Source: Pelagimonas phthalicica (lineage in GTDB: Bacteria > Pseudomonadota > Alphaproteobacteria > Rhodobacterales > Rhodobacteraceae). From it: a DNA stretch of 64,000 bases. A program made the translations under genes and the position numbers. Under the pieces are notes generated by a model. That model saw only the letters and a list, made by a program, of their open reading frames with translations, searched no databases and had not been told where the DNA came from. This document shows, piece by piece, positions 46,018 through 55,324 of the stretch; within the stretch, counting starts at the first letter, position 1, and each line of letters begins with the position of its first letter. The stretch spans positions 62,001 through 126,000 of the forward strand of contig NZ_SOAP01000002.1 in the NCBI RefSeq assembly GCF_004364805.1, read 5' to 3'.

Positions 46018-47157
46018 CTAGCGCGCCAAAAGATGGCGGGCCACGATCAGGCGCATGATTTCATTGGTGCCTTCCAGGATCTGATGCACGCGCAGGTCAC
46101 GCACCAGCTTTTCAATCCCGTAATCCGCCAGATAGCCATAGCCGCCATGCAATTGCAGACATTGATCCACCACTTTTGACCCGGCCTCGGTAACGAATTT
46201 CTTGGCCATGGCGCAAAAGGCGGTGGCATCGGGCGCGCCGGTGTCGAGCTTCCAGGCGGCCTGACGTAGGAAGGTGCGGGCTGCTTGCAGCTCGATTTCC
46301 ATATCGGCAAGGCGGAATTGTAGCGCCTGGAACTGGTCGATGCTTTTGCCAAAGGCCTTGCGTTCCGACATATATTGCAGCGTCGCGTTCAACCCGGCCT
46401 GGGCCGCGCCGAGCGAGCAGGCCGAGATGTTCAACCGCCCTCCATCCAATCCTGCCATGGCATATTTGAACCCCTGGCCTTCTTCGCCGACCAGATTGTC
46501 TAGGGATGTCAGGCAGTTGTCGAATTGTACCTGGGCGGTGGGTTGGCTTTGCCAGCCCATCTTTTTCTCGTTTGCGCCAAAGCTCAGACCTTCGGCCCCG
46601 TCCTCGACGATCACGGTTGAGATGCCTTTGGGCCCGTCCTCGCCGGTGCGACACATCACGACGTAGGCATCAGAATAGCCACCGCCCGAGATGAAGGCCT
46701 TGGACCCGGTCAGCCGGTAGCCTTCATTGGTTTTTTCAGCGCGGGTTTTCAATGCGGCGGCGTCTGAACCCGAGCCCGGTTCGGTCAGGCAGTAGGACAG
46801 GACCGTTTCCATGGTCATAGCCTTGGGCAGTACCCTCGTCTTGAGTTCATCCGAGCCGAATGTGTCGATCATCTTGGCGCACATATTGTGGATCGACAAA
46901 AAGGCCGCGACCGAGGGGCAGGCCATGGATAGGGCCTCAAACACCAGCGTCGCATCCAGCCGGGTCAGGGCGGAACCACCGCTGTCTTCGGAGACGTAAA
47001 GACCGCCAAACCCAAGCTCGGCCAGTTGCGGCCAGAGCTCTTTGGGGATGGTGCCATCGGCCTCCCATTTTTGCGCATTTGGGGCGATATTATCCTGCCC
47101 AAACCCATAGGCCATGTCGAAAATGGCGCTTTGTTCTTCGGTGAGCGCGAAATCCAT
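46018..47157 (-). CDS. Isobutyryl-CoA dehydrogenase-like acyl-CoA dehydrogenase
   Basis: This 379-residue flavoprotein has the acyl-CoA dehydrogenase fold: CLTEPGSGSDAAALKTRAE, KAFISGGGYSDAYVVM, ERKAFGKSIDQFQ and a C-terminal LEGTNEIMR in which Glu362 is the expected base. Its position before the 3-hydroxyisobutyryl-CoA hydrolase and mmsB points to isobutyryl-CoA oxidation in valine catabolism (ACAD8-like). The ATG at 47157 has GGGAGGAG upstream. It would feed electrons to ETF. Confidence 0.9.
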   Translation of the reverse strand: MDFALTEEQSAIFDMAYGFGQDNIAPNAQKWEADGTIPKELWPQLAELGFGGLYVSEDSGGSALTRLDATLVFEALSMACPSVAAFLSIHNMCAKMIDTFGSDELKTRVLPKAMTMETVLSYCLTEPGSGSDAAALKTRAEKTNEGYRLTGSKAFISGGGYSDAYVVMCRTGEDGPKGISTVIVEDGAEGLSFGANEKKMGWQSQPTAQVQFDNCLTSLDNLVGEEGQGFKYAMAGLDGGRLNISACSLGAAQAGLNATLQYMSERKAFGKSIDQFQALQFRLADMEIELQAARTFLRQAAWKLDTGAPDATAFCAMAKKFVTEAGSKVVDQCLQLHGGYGYLADYGIEKLVRDLRVHQILEGTNEIMRLIVARHLLAR

Positions 47158-47264
47158 GGGCTCCTCCCTCCAGCATGAATTGAACACTTGTTCATAATTT
47201 GCCGGAAGGGGCAGAGGATTGCAACCCCAATGATGCCGTAGGGGTGGGTTTTCAGGGGGTATTT

Positions 47265-47345
47265 TGCACGGGAAAGGGAGGGGCGTTGCCCCTCTTGGCC
47301 AAAGGCCAATTCACCCCAGGGTATTTTTGGCCCAAAGAAAGCCTT
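47265..47345 (+). repeat. Dispersed repeat family B, copy 5
   Basis: Contains GGGGCGTTGCCCC, TTGGCCAAAGGCCAA and CACCCCAGGGTATTTTTGGCCC, between the acyl-CoA dehydrogenase and glycosyltransferase genes. Confidence 0.78.
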
Positions 47346-47362
47346 AAGCCCAGGCGTTCTTA

Positions 47363-48514
47363 CTAGGGTGTTTCGCGGGGTGAGGTGCAAAGCGTATTGA
47401 GAATGGTGTTTTCCACCTTGGCCAGCCCGATCTCATTGTCGAATTTGGCTTCGGCGGTTTTGCGCGCCGAAAGGGTCATGGCGGAGCGGTCCGGCATGTC
47501 GAGGATTTGGGTGATGCGATCGGCAAATCCGGCCTCATCCCATTCCGGGACCAGCAGGCCGTTCACCCCGTCTTCGACCGCTTCGGGGATGCCGGCATGG
47601 ATGGTGGAAAGGGTGATGCAGCCGCAGGCCAGCGCCTCTTGGATGGCGGTGGGCAGGCCTTCGGTATTGCCATCCTTGGCGGTGACGGAGTGCTGCAGGA
47701 AGGTTTCGGTGACCTGAAGGTGTTTGCGCACCTCGTCATGAGGCAGGGCACCGGTAAAGGTGACCTGTTCGGCAATGCCCAGATCGGCGGCAAGCGTTTT
47801 GCAACTGTCGAGCAAGGGGCCATCGCCAATGAATGTCAGATGCGCGTCGCGCCCTGCGGCGGCTTTGGCAAAGGCGCGCAGGGTGACCTGCGGGGCTTTC
47901 TTTTCCACCATGCGACCGACGGCAAGAAAGCTGCCAGGGGTTTTGGGGCCGGGGGTGAACAGGCGGACATTCACGCCCGAGGGCACCACATGGGCATTGG
48001 GATGGCGGATGCCATGTTTGGCGAGATTGTCGAGCAGGAACTGGCTGACCGAGAACATGCCCGCGAGGCGCGGCATCATCAGTTTATAAGAGCGCACCCG
48101 TTGTTTTGATCCCAATGCGCGCGAGGCATCAGTGCCGCGCCAATAGGTAAAGACCGGGATGCCCATGTCATTGCCGAGCTTGGCAACAACCAGCGCCTGG
48201 GTGCCAAATTCCGCCAGGATTACATCGACCTGTTGGGCGCGCAGCCAGGCCTGCAGCTTGCGCCGATTGGCCCCGAAGGGCAGGCGCGAGGTGCCATGCA
48301 GCAGGGCTCCGCTGAGCGCGGCAAAGGGGGCCTGAAGCTTGTCCGCCAGAGACAGGCGCGCGCGCCGGGTGAAGAGTGGTTTGTCAAACGGGTTTTGACC
48401 ATTGGAGCGGCCACAGATCACCACGGTCTCGCCGTCAAACATGTGCTCGATATGACGGTTGATAAAGGTTTCCCCCATGACAAAGTAGTCAGAGGTGACA
48501 ATGGCGATGCGCAT
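47363..48514 (-). CDS. Glycosyltransferase, GT4 family
   Basis: The 383-residue protein has a GT-B fold: N-terminal MRIAIVTSDYFVMGETFINRHI, central FLAVGRMVEKKAPQ and the donor-site motif EGLPTAIQEALACGC with the conserved Glu. It resembles colanic-acid-type GT4 enzymes that build surface polysaccharide. The sugar donor is unknown. It stands alone between catabolic genes. Confidence 0.9.
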   Translation of the reverse strand: MRIAIVTSDYFVMGETFINRHIEHMFDGETVVICGRSNGQNPFDKPLFTRRARLSLADKLQAPFAALSGALLHGTSRLPFGANRRKLQAWLRAQQVDVILAEFGTQALVVAKLGNDMGIPVFTYWRGTDASRALGSKQRVRSYKLMMPRLAGMFSVSQFLLDNLAKHGIRHPNAHVVPSGVNVRLFTPGPKTPGSFLAVGRMVEKKAPQVTLRAFAKAAAGRDAHLTFIGDGPLLDSCKTLAADLGIAEQVTFTGALPHDEVRKHLQVTETFLQHSVTAKDGNTEGLPTAIQEALACGCITLSTIHAGIPEAVEDGVNGLLVPEWDEAGFADRITQILDMPDRSAMTLSARKTAEAKFDNEIGLAKVENTILNTLCTSPRETP

Positions 48515-48580
48515 CCTGCGTCCTTTTGTGGATCTTTTGCCTCTTATCGCTGTGCTGCGCGCGGGCTGCAAGGTCGGGTA

Positions 48581-49708
48581 TCACAGATCCTGACTGAATT
48601 CTTCGATCAGGTGATGAACCACGGCGCGCATCTGCGCGGCTTCGTCCTGACCGTCCCGGGCTGCCTGTTGACGGGTGGCGCGCTGGCGCTCGGTCGAGTT
48701 GCCGTTTTCGACAATCTCGCGCATGCGTACGAGTTCGGGCAGACAATCAAGGGCTTCGGCATCTTGCTGCAAAAGATCGATCAGATCGTTGATGATGGTG
48801 GCAAAGGGCATGATCTCGGCCGCGCCGTAATCGATTAAACCTTCGCTGACGCCATAACGTTGCGCGCGCCAGCGGTTTTCGCCGATCAAGAAATTCTCAT
48901 AGATGCGCCAGCGCTGGTTTTGTTTTCGCAAGCGCCACAGCATCCGCATCAGACATTGGGTCAGGGCTGCCAGGGTCAGGGTGTCTTGCATCCGGGGCTG
49001 CACATCCATGATGCGGGTTTCAAGGGTGGGAAAGCGCGAGGAGGGGCGCAGATCCCACCAGATGCGCGAAGTGTCTTCGATCACGCCCAGATTGACCAGC
49101 ACCTGAACCGAGCGTTGATAGTCATCCCAGCTTTCGAATTGTGGCGGCAACCCGGTGCGGGGCAGGTTGTCAAAGACCGAAATTCGATAAGAGGCCAGCC
49201 CGCTATCGCGCCCGTTCCAGAATGGCGACGAGGTGGACAGCGCCAAGAGATGCGGCAGGAAATAGCCCATCTGACGCATGAGGTCGGCGCGCAGCGGGTC
49301 AGAATTCAGCCCGACATGCACATGCATGCCGCAGATCAACATGCGCCGCACCACGCCGCCCAGGTCACGGTCTAGTTCGTTGTAGCGATCCTTGTTGGTG
49401 TGATGCTGCTGCTTCCAATCGGCAAAAGGATGGCATGAGGCGGCGATGGGGGCCAAGCCAAACTTGGCCGCTTGCTCGGCCACGCCAGCGCGCAGCTTGC
49501 GCAGCTCGTCTCGGGCTTGGGTGATATTGGCGCAGGGTTTGGTGCCGATTTCGATCTGGCATTGGAGGAATTCGGGGCTGACCTGATCCGGAAGCGCTTC
49601 AGCGCAGGCGGTCATCAATTCCTCTGGGGCTTCGACCAGAGCCCCAGATTGGGGATCAACCAACAGGTATTCTTCTTCGATGCCCAGTGTGAATTCCGGC
49701 TCGGCCAT
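48581..49708 (-). CDS. YbdK-like carboxylate-amine ligase (GCS2)
   Basis: This 375-residue protein belongs to glutamate-cysteine ligase family 2: [12 protein letters not shown] (8-19), [18 protein letters not shown] with metal ligands, [17 protein letters not shown], and [14 protein letters not shown]. YbdK-like enzymes have weak gamma-glutamyl ligase activity, and their true role is unsettled. The start has GGGGAGAGAG upstream. Confidence 0.9.
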   Translation of the reverse strand: MAEPEFTLGIEEEYLLVDPQSGALVEAPEELMTACAEALPDQVSPEFLQCQIEIGTKPCANITQARDELRKLRAGVAEQAAKFGLAPIAASCHPFADWKQQHHTNKDRYNELDRDLGGVVRRMLICGMHVHVGLNSDPLRADLMRQMGYFLPHLLALSTSSPFWNGRDSGLASYRISVFDNLPRTGLPPQFESWDDYQRSVQVLVNLGVIEDTSRIWWDLRPSSRFPTLETRIMDVQPRMQDTLTLAALTQCLMRMLWRLRKQNQRWRIYENFLIGENRWRAQRYGVSEGLIDYGAAEIMPFATIINDLIDLLQQDAEALDCLPELVRMREIVENGNSTERQRATRQQAARDGQDEAAQMRAVVHHLIEEFSQDL

Positions 49709-49789
49709 GGCTCTCTCCCCTCTTTTCCACCTGCCAGCTTTGCGCTGCTTTCGACGGGATGCAAGGGAAAGGCGGGCGACATTCTGCCC

Positions 49790-50031
49790 CTAGTACCCTG
49801 GAACTGAAATCCGCAACATAGACAATTGGTTATTACACAGGTTCGCGCCCGGCACCGAGGGTGGGCGCGTCAAATCTTGGCAATCGGGTTTCGGCACCAA
49901 ATTGCAGTGCAACTTGCTGAAACCTTGAGTTGAATTCGCGCCCGCCCTGGCGGCGGGGTCGGGCGCGAACCGGATCGCAAGCGATCCGGGGACATTTTTC
50001 TATGACAAGGATTTCGGTTCCAGTTGACTAG
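49790..50031 (+). repeat. Structured repeat family C, copy 4 with outer ends
   Basis: The core 49840-49971 (GGTTCGCGCCCG...CGGGCGCGAACC) lies inside imperfect 33-bp terminal inverted repeats (25 of 33 matching; CTGGAACYGAAATCC) and is bounded on both sides by CTAG. The right CTAG supplies the stop codon of the next gene. The layout is that of a MITE. It occupies most of the gap. Confidence 0.85.
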
Positions 50032-50432
50032 CGCTCGACGTCATCCGGCGACACGCCAAGGAAGCCCAAAGTCGCGTTCATGTCTTCAAAAACCACTGCT
50101 TCGACATCGCCGGTCAGTTCGGTCAGGCTGGCGTAAATGCGCGCCATGCCATATTGCAATTCGCTTGGGGCGTAGATGCCGCATTTGGCGCGGGTTTTGG
50201 GGTGTTTGGGGTAAAGTGTGCGTTCGGCGCGACGCATGGCGCACATCTCGGCATAACCCATTTTCGTGTCGGTCCATTGGGACAGATCGAACAGCTCGTC
50301 CCGGCCCGGGCGATATTCGGGATGGGCCTGATAGCTTTTGATGTAAGCCAGCAGGTCGCCCAATTCGACATCACCGACCAAGCGTACATAGGTCAGGTCT
50401 GGTTTTTTCAAGACGTCGAATTCTACGGGCAT
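50028..50432 (-). CDS. Conserved hypothetical protein, 134 aa
   Basis: I do not recognise this family. The protein is soluble, starts MPVEFDVLKKPDLTYVRLVGDVE and contains LFDLSQWTDTKMGYAEM and a C-terminal ALTEL-like helix; the alternation of strands and helices loosely recalls STAS-like folds. The start has GAGGATAGA upstream. Its TAG stop comes from the limit of a family C repeat. Confidence 0.7.
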   Translation of the reverse strand: MPVEFDVLKKPDLTYVRLVGDVELGDLLAYIKSYQAHPEYRPGRDELFDLSQWTDTKMGYAEMCAMRRAERTLYPKHPKTRAKCGIYAPSELQYGMARIYASLTELTGDVEAVVFEDMNATLGFLGVSPDDVER

Positions 50433-50738
50433 TCTATCCTCGGTTTCGCGCCTACGACCAAAGTCGCAGATGGGTCTACTACGATAGAAACATTGGAGGG
50501 TGAGACAACCTATGCTTACAAGGCAAAGCCCTATCCATAAGCATAGATTTGGGCGCTAACAGGGCCAGATTTTTAGTATTTTTTGCAACGACTTGCTGGG
50601 CGTTGTTCTGATTTCTTCAAAAAATGGAATATTTTCGAATCGATATCTTGTGATCGCCGGAATCAGCCAGAGGTTTAGAAATGAAAAATCCCCGCGGCGG
50701 GTGCCGCGGGGATAGGCATTTGCTGATTTTCTCAGCGA
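50433..50738. other. Intergenic region upstream of hypothetical gene
   Basis: AT-richer 306-bp stretch that holds the mmsA terminator at its right end and presumably the promoter of the 134-aa gene on the minus strand. No gene was seen. Confidence 0.4.
50681..50713 (-). terminator. Terminator of mmsA
   Basis: Stem ATCCCCGCGGC/GCCGCGGGGAT (50688-50713) followed on the minus strand by a T5 tract, 25 bp after the mmsA stop. Confidence 0.88.
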
Positions 50739-52238
50739 TCAGTCCATGGCTTTGAAGTTGAACTCGCCGCCTTCTTTGATGCCCGAGAACCAGCGCGATG
50801 TGACGGTCTTGGTGCGGGTGTAGAAGCGGAAGGCGTCAGGGCCGTATTGGTTCAGGTCGCCAAAAGCGGATTTCTTCCAGCCGCCAAAGGTGTGGTAGGA
50901 CAGCGGAACCGGGATCGGGAAGTTGATGCCAACCATGCCGACATTGACCCGGTGGGCAAAGTCACGCGCGGTATCCCCATCAGCGGTGTAGATCGCGGTG
51001 CCGTTGCCGTATTCATTGTCCATGACCAGGCTCAGCGCGTCCTCATAGTTATCGGTGCGTACCTGAGACAGAACCGGGCCAAAGATTTCCTCTTTGTAGA
51101 TGTCCATATCCGGGGTCACATTGTCAAAATAGCTCGGGCCGACAAAGAAGCCGTTTTCGTAGCCTTGCAGGCTGAAATCACGGCCATCGACCACCAGTTT
51201 CGCGCCTTGATCGACACCGCTTTGCACCAGACCATTGATACGCGCCTGCGAAGCGGCGGTGATCACCGGGCCAAAATCGACATCGTCACCAGCGGTGTAG
51301 GGGCCAACCTTAAGCGCTTCAATGCGCGGCACCAGGCGTTCCACCAGAGCGTCAGCGGTTTCCTGCCCCACAGGAACAGCGACCGAGATCGCCATGCAGC
51401 GTTCGCCCGCGGCGCCAAAGCCCGCGCCAACCAACGCGTCTGCGGCCTTGTCCATGTCGGCATCGGGCATGATGATCATGTGGTTCTTGGCACCGCCGAA
51501 ACACTGGGCGCGTTTGCCGTTCGCTGTGGCGCGGCTGTAGATATATTGCGCGATCGGAGTCGAGCCGACAAAGCCCACCGCCTGGATGGTGTCATTGTCC
51601 AGCAGCGCATCCACGGCCTCTTTATCACCATTGACGATTTGCAGGGCACCATCGGGCAGGCCTGCTTCTTTCAGCAGTTCCGCCAGACGCAATGCGGTCG
51701 AAGGCACACGCTCGGATGGTTTCAGAACCATGGTGTTGCCCGAGGCCAGGGCCGGGCCCATTTTCCACAGCGGGATCATGGCGGGGAAGTTGAAAGGCGT
51801 GATGCCCGCAACCACACCCAGAGGCTGTCGCATTGAGTGCAGATCGATGCCGGGGCCGCCTGCATCGGTGAACTCACCCTTAAGCATATGCGGCGCGCCC
51901 ATGCAGACCTCGATCACTTCCAGACCACGCTGCACGTCGCCTTTGGCATCTGGCAGGGTCTTGCCGTGTTCACGGGCGACCAGCTCGGCCAGCTCGTCCA
52001 TGTGTTCGTTGATCAGCGCGCCGAATTTCATCATGACGCGGGCACGTTTCTGAGGGTTGGTTGCGCCCCAGATTTTCTGTGCTTCGGCGGCCTTGGCCAC
52101 TGCGGCGTTGACTTCTTCGACGGTGGCCAGCGGCACTTTGGCCTGCACTTCACCGGTTGCCGGGTTCATGACATCGGCAAAGCGGCCAGATGCGCCTGAG
52201 ACATGTTCGCCGTTGATATAGTGGGTCAGTTCTTGCAT
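50739..52238 (-). CDS. mmsA: Methylmalonate-semialdehyde dehydrogenase (CoA-acylating)
   Basis: MmsA converts methylmalonate semialdehyde to propionyl-CoA, the last dedicated step of valine and thymine degradation. The 499-residue protein has the aldehyde-dehydrogenase fold: GITPFNFPAMIPLW, VLKPSERVPST, VGFVGSTPIAQYIYS, the catalytic Cys281 in GAAGERCMA, and KEEIFGPVL. The ATG at 52238 has AGGGAGGA upstream. It is divergent from a LysR gene. Confidence 0.96.
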   Translation of the reverse strand: MQELTHYINGEHVSGASGRFADVMNPATGEVQAKVPLATVEEVNAAVAKAAEAQKIWGATNPQKRARVMMKFGALINEHMDELAELVAREHGKTLPDAKGDVQRGLEVIEVCMGAPHMLKGEFTDAGGPGIDLHSMRQPLGVVAGITPFNFPAMIPLWKMGPALASGNTMVLKPSERVPSTALRLAELLKEAGLPDGALQIVNGDKEAVDALLDNDTIQAVGFVGSTPIAQYIYSRATANGKRAQCFGGAKNHMIIMPDADMDKAADALVGAGFGAAGERCMAISVAVPVGQETADALVERLVPRIEALKVGPYTAGDDVDFGPVITAASQARINGLVQSGVDQGAKLVVDGRDFSLQGYENGFFVGPSYFDNVTPDMDIYKEEIFGPVLSQVRTDNYEDALSLVMDNEYGNGTAIYTADGDTARDFAHRVNVGMVGINFPIPVPLSYHTFGGWKKSAFGDLNQYGPDAFRFYTRTKTVTSRWFSGIKEGGEFNFKAMD

Positions 52239-52274
52239 GGAATCCTCCCTTGAAAGCTTGCCGCAACTGTAGTC

Positions 52275-52328
52275 TTGCAAAAATGCGCCGAAAACAGGCA
52301 TTGTGGCAAAAGTATTTTGCAAAAATGC
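52275..52328. promoter_or_regulatory. Direct repeats in mmsA-lysR divergent region
   Basis: TTGCAAAAATGC occurs at 52275-52286 and again at 52317-52328, exactly 42 bp apart (four helical turns), within the 113-bp region between the divergent genes. This suits a LysR tetramer covering the mmsA promoter. Confidence 0.55.
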
Positions 52329-52351
52329 AAAGGTGATGTCGGAGAGGCGTG

Positions 52352-53245
52352 ATGAGCAATTGGGATGATCTGCGGATCTTCTTGGCGGTGGCCCGCGGCG
52401 AAAGCCTGTCAGCCGCCGGGCGTGACCTGCGCATGGACCCCGCAACAGTGGGGCGGCGCATTGGGCGGCTTGAGGAAAGCATGGGCGCGCCGTTATTTGC
52501 CAAATCCCCGCAGGGCTATGGGCTGACCGAGGCGGGGGCGCGTCTCATCGAACATGCCGAGGCCGCTGAACAGGCGTTGTCGCTGGCCAATGAAGCGGTG
52601 CGCGGCCATTCTGACGGGTTGTCCGGGCAAATCCGCATCGGTGCCCCGGATGGCAGCGCCAATTTTCTGTTGCCGCAGGTTCTGGCCGAAATTTCGGACG
52701 AAAACCCGGATCTGGACCTGCAAATCGTCGCCTTGCCCCGGGTGATGAACCTGTCGCGGCGCGAGGTGGATATGGCCGTGACGGTTTCACCGCCCACTGC
52801 CGGGCGGCTATTGGTGCAGAAAGTGACCGATTATCACCTGCATCTGGCTGCAAGCGCCGATTACCTGGCCCAAAACCCCGCCATCACCACCCTGGCGGAT
52901 CTCAAGGGCCATCGCATCATCGGCTATATCCCCGATATGATCTTTGACAAGGAATTGGACTATCTCTCGGATCTTGGCATGACGCGCGTGCCGCTGGCCT
53001 CCAATTCCGTCTCGGTGCAATTTCATTGGGTGCGCACAGGCGCGGGTCTGGGTATTGTACATGACTTTGCCATGCCCGCCGCGCCGGACCTGCGTTATGT
53101 CTTGCGTGATAAGGTTCACTTAACCAGGAGCTTTTACCTTGTTCGTCATGCGGATGACCAACGTTTGGAGCGGATGAACCGCTTTGCGGCAGCGCTTAGT
53201 GCCGGGATGCGGCGCGAATTGGCGCGATTGGAAGGTCTGACTTGA
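52352..53245 (+). CDS. LysR-family regulator divergent from mmsA
   Basis: The 297-residue protein has the N-terminal helix-turn-helix (ESLSAAGRDLRMDPATVGRRI) and effector domain (from about 88, GQIRIGAPDGSANFLLPQ). It is the likely regulator of mmsA. ATG 52352 with GGAGAGG upstream is preferred over the GTG one codon earlier. Confidence 0.9.
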   Translation: MSNWDDLRIFLAVARGESLSAAGRDLRMDPATVGRRIGRLEESMGAPLFAKSPQGYGLTEAGARLIEHAEAAEQALSLANEAVRGHSDGLSGQIRIGAPDGSANFLLPQVLAEISDENPDLDLQIVALPRVMNLSRREVDMAVTVSPPTAGRLLVQKVTDYHLHLAASADYLAQNPAITTLADLKGHRIIGYIPDMIFDKELDYLSDLGMTRVPLASNSVSVQFHWVRTGAGLGIVHDFAMPAAPDLRYVLRDKVHLTRSFYLVRHADDQRLERMNRFAAALSAGMRRELARLEGLT

Positions 53246-53305
53246 CAGTCCGTCCTTTGCCGGGAACGCTGGAACATAGCACGATACGCAAGGAGGAGAC
53301 CCAGT

Positions 53306-53740
53306 ATGCAGGTTCAGCAAATTCTCAAAAGCAAAGGCAATGCCAGCGTTTATACCGTAAAACCCGGCACGCCGGTCTCTGAGGCGGCGCAGCTTTTGGC
53401 GGAGAAGCGGATCGGGACGGTGGTGATCTCTGAAACGGGCAAGACCGCCGATGGGATCCTGTCCGAGCGTGACATCGTCCGCGAACTGGCCGCCAAAGGG
53501 GCGGCATGCCTGTCGGCCAGCGTCGATGATTATATGACCCGGGATCTGGTCACCTGCACTCGCGCAGAAATGTCCGAAACCGTTCTGGCCAAGATGACCG
53601 AGGGGCGGTTCCGCCACATGCCGGTGGTCGAGGATGGCGAATTGGTTGGTCTGATCACACTGGGTGACGTGGTCAAGGCGCGGCTGTCGCAACTTGCGAT
53701 GGAAAAAGACGCACTAGAAGGGATGATTATGGGTCACTGA
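53306..53740 (+). CDS. CBS-domain pair protein
   Basis: The 144-residue protein consists of two CBS motifs (about 10-62 and 75-130; GILSERDIVREL and GLITLGDVVKARL). Such proteins bind adenine nucleotides and regulate partners. No partner is adjacent. Confidence 0.9.
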   Translation: MQVQQILKSKGNASVYTVKPGTPVSEAAQLLAEKRIGTVVISETGKTADGILSERDIVRELAAKGAACLSASVDDYMTRDLVTCTRAEMSETVLAKMTEGRFRHMPVVEDGELVGLITLGDVVKARLSQLAMEKDALEGMIMGH

Positions 53741-53872
53741 CCTCTCTGACATGCTGCGCCGCCGCAATAGAAGTGCTGCGGCGCGGTAAGATCAGAGATT
53801 TCGTGCTTGCAATCTGGCGCGCAATATTGTTGCGTGCGCGCAAGACGCACTTAGACAATTGGGGGACGCGCC

Positions 53873-54364
53873 ATGCGCATCGGCCTTTATCCCGGTACTT
53901 TTGATCCCATCACTTATGGACATATCGACATCATCCGCCGTGGTGCTTCGCTGGTGGATCGCTTGGTGATCGGTGTCGCCATCAATCGCGACAAGGGGCC
54001 GATGTTCTCGCTCGAGGAACGCGTCGCGATGATCGAGGCGGAATGCGCGACCCTGTCCGAACAGACCGGGACCGAGATTGTGGTGCATCCGTTTGAAAAC
54101 CTGCTGATCGATTGCGCCAAAGATGTCGGGGCATCGATCATCGTGCGCGGCTTGCGGGCTGTCGCAGATTTTGAATATGAATATCAAATGGTTGGCATGA
54201 ACCGGGCGCTGGATGACAGTGTCGAAACCGTCTTTCTCATGGCCGAGGCGCGGCATCAGGCAATTGCCTCGAAACTGGTGAAAGAGATTTCGCGCCTGGG
54301 CGGTGACGTGTCCAAATTTGTACCGCCACGGGTGCTGGCGGCTTTGCAGGAACGTCACGGCTGA
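53873..54364 (+). CDS. coaD: Pantetheine-phosphate adenylyltransferase CoaD
   Basis: CoaD adenylates 4'-phosphopantetheine in coenzyme A synthesis. The 163-residue protein has the nucleotidyltransferase loop YPGTFDPITYGH (5-16), IVRGLRAVADFEYE and the C-terminal ISSKLVKE-like segment IASKLVKEISRLGGD. All motifs are intact. Confidence 0.97.
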   Translation: MRIGLYPGTFDPITYGHIDIIRRGASLVDRLVIGVAINRDKGPMFSLEERVAMIEAECATLSEQTGTEIVVHPFENLLIDCAKDVGASIIVRGLRAVADFEYEYQMVGMNRALDDSVETVFLMAEARHQAIASKLVKEISRLGGDVSKFVPPRVLAALQERHG

Positions 54365-54390
54365 ACGCGGATTGCATCCTTTGCGGCTCC

Positions 54391-54750
54391 TTATCGGTGC
54401 CGCAAAAACAGGATGCCGAACGTGATTTCTGTCAGAATCGCCAGCCAAATTCCCAGACCCACATAGCCGCGCAAAAATTCGAACAGACCTGTCGCAGCAA
54501 GACCAAACATCGCCGTAGCAATGCCAAGGCAAATGGCGGTGCGCGTTGGTGATGGGGTGGCAGTGCGTGCGAAATAGCTGATCACTGCAATGCCTGCGAA
54601 GAGCATCGCCGCCCGTCTGGCCAGAAAATCGCCAAGCGGATGGGGATCGAGCGCAAAGATCAGGTAGATCAGATTGGGATAAAGCAAAAGGCAGCCAAAC
54701 AGAGTGGCGCAGAGCAGGGCGAAGAGTGTTGCGGTTTGTTGGAATGTCAT
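54391..54750 (-). CDS. Small four-helix membrane protein, hypothetical
   Basis: The protein has 119 residues and about four hydrophobic helices (FALLCATLFGCLLLYPNLIYLIF; AMLFAGIAVISYFA; ICLGIATAMFGLAATGLFEF; IWLAILTEITFGILFL). I do not recognise the family. ATG 54750 with GAGG upstream is preferred over an upstream GTG. Confidence 0.65.
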   Translation of the reverse strand: MTFQQTATLFALLCATLFGCLLLYPNLIYLIFALDPHPLGDFLARRAAMLFAGIAVISYFARTATPSPTRTAICLGIATAMFGLAATGLFEFLRGYVGLGIWLAILTEITFGILFLRHR

Positions 54751-55003
54751 TTGCGGCCTCGTCACTGTTACATGGCCTTAGGTGAAAGCTGTTTCACTCG
54801 CTTAGGCAATGTGACGATTTGAACGGGTTTGGGATGGAAATGCCAACGGAGGGTTGGTTGCAACTCTCCTGAAAGGTTATATTTTTCAGCGCTTTGGGCC
54901 GATACGGACCCAGTAGGGAATTGGAAACCATTTTTGTTTAATCTACTGGACATGCCATATTGCGTGCCCGGGGGGTGCGACGCTCTGATTGTTGGAGTGA
55001 ACT

Positions 55004-55249
55004 ATGGATGTCTTGATGACCCAGCGCCGCCCTTTGACGCGGCTGCAAAGGCCGGGTGCGACACAACCCGCAACGGCCAAGACCAGAACGACGACAGTAG
55101 AACCTGCTCTGCCTCCGCCTGAGGCGGTGCATATGTGGATGGGCCCGGTTTCGCCGGTGCAGTCCAGCGATGCGGATCGGGCAGGGCCGTCGGCCACCCG
55201 CGCGGCCCTGGCCTATAAGGCGGCAGCGACGGCGGTCAAAACCAAATAA
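55004..55249 (+). CDS. Small Pro/Ala/Thr-rich hypothetical protein
   Basis: An 81-codon frame with a good ribosome site (TTGGAG, 8 bp before the ATG) and a terminator just after its stop. The protein is low-complexity (TATAKTRTTTVEPALPPPEA region) with no recognised domain. The flanking signals favour real expression. Confidence 0.55.
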   Translation: MDVLMTQRRPLTRLQRPGATQPATAKTRTTTVEPALPPPEAVHMWMGPVSPVQSSDADRAGPSATRAALAYKAAATAVKTK

Positions 55250-55277
55250 GGCCGCCCCTTTGGGGACGGCCCGTTTT
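55250..55277 (+). terminator. Terminator after small 81-aa gene
   Basis: Stem GGCCG-CCCC/GGGG-A-CGGCC with a TTT loop, followed by CGTTTT. Confidence 0.75.
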
Positions 55278-55290
55278 GTAAATCTGACAG

Positions 55291-55309
55291 GCCTGTCAAT
55301 TTGACAGGC
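55291..55309 (-). terminator. Perfect palindrome downstream of gap
   Basis: GCCTGTCAATTTGACAGGC is a 19-bp palindrome 15 bp after the gap stop. It probably acts as a 3' hairpin for gap, but there is no clean T-run. Confidence 0.45.
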
Positions 55310-55324
55310 GTCTGGAAGGGCAGG

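Noticed and set aside
54829-55122. Plus-strand frame of 97 codons
   Set aside because: It overlaps the better supported 81-aa gene in another frame and lacks a ribosome site.
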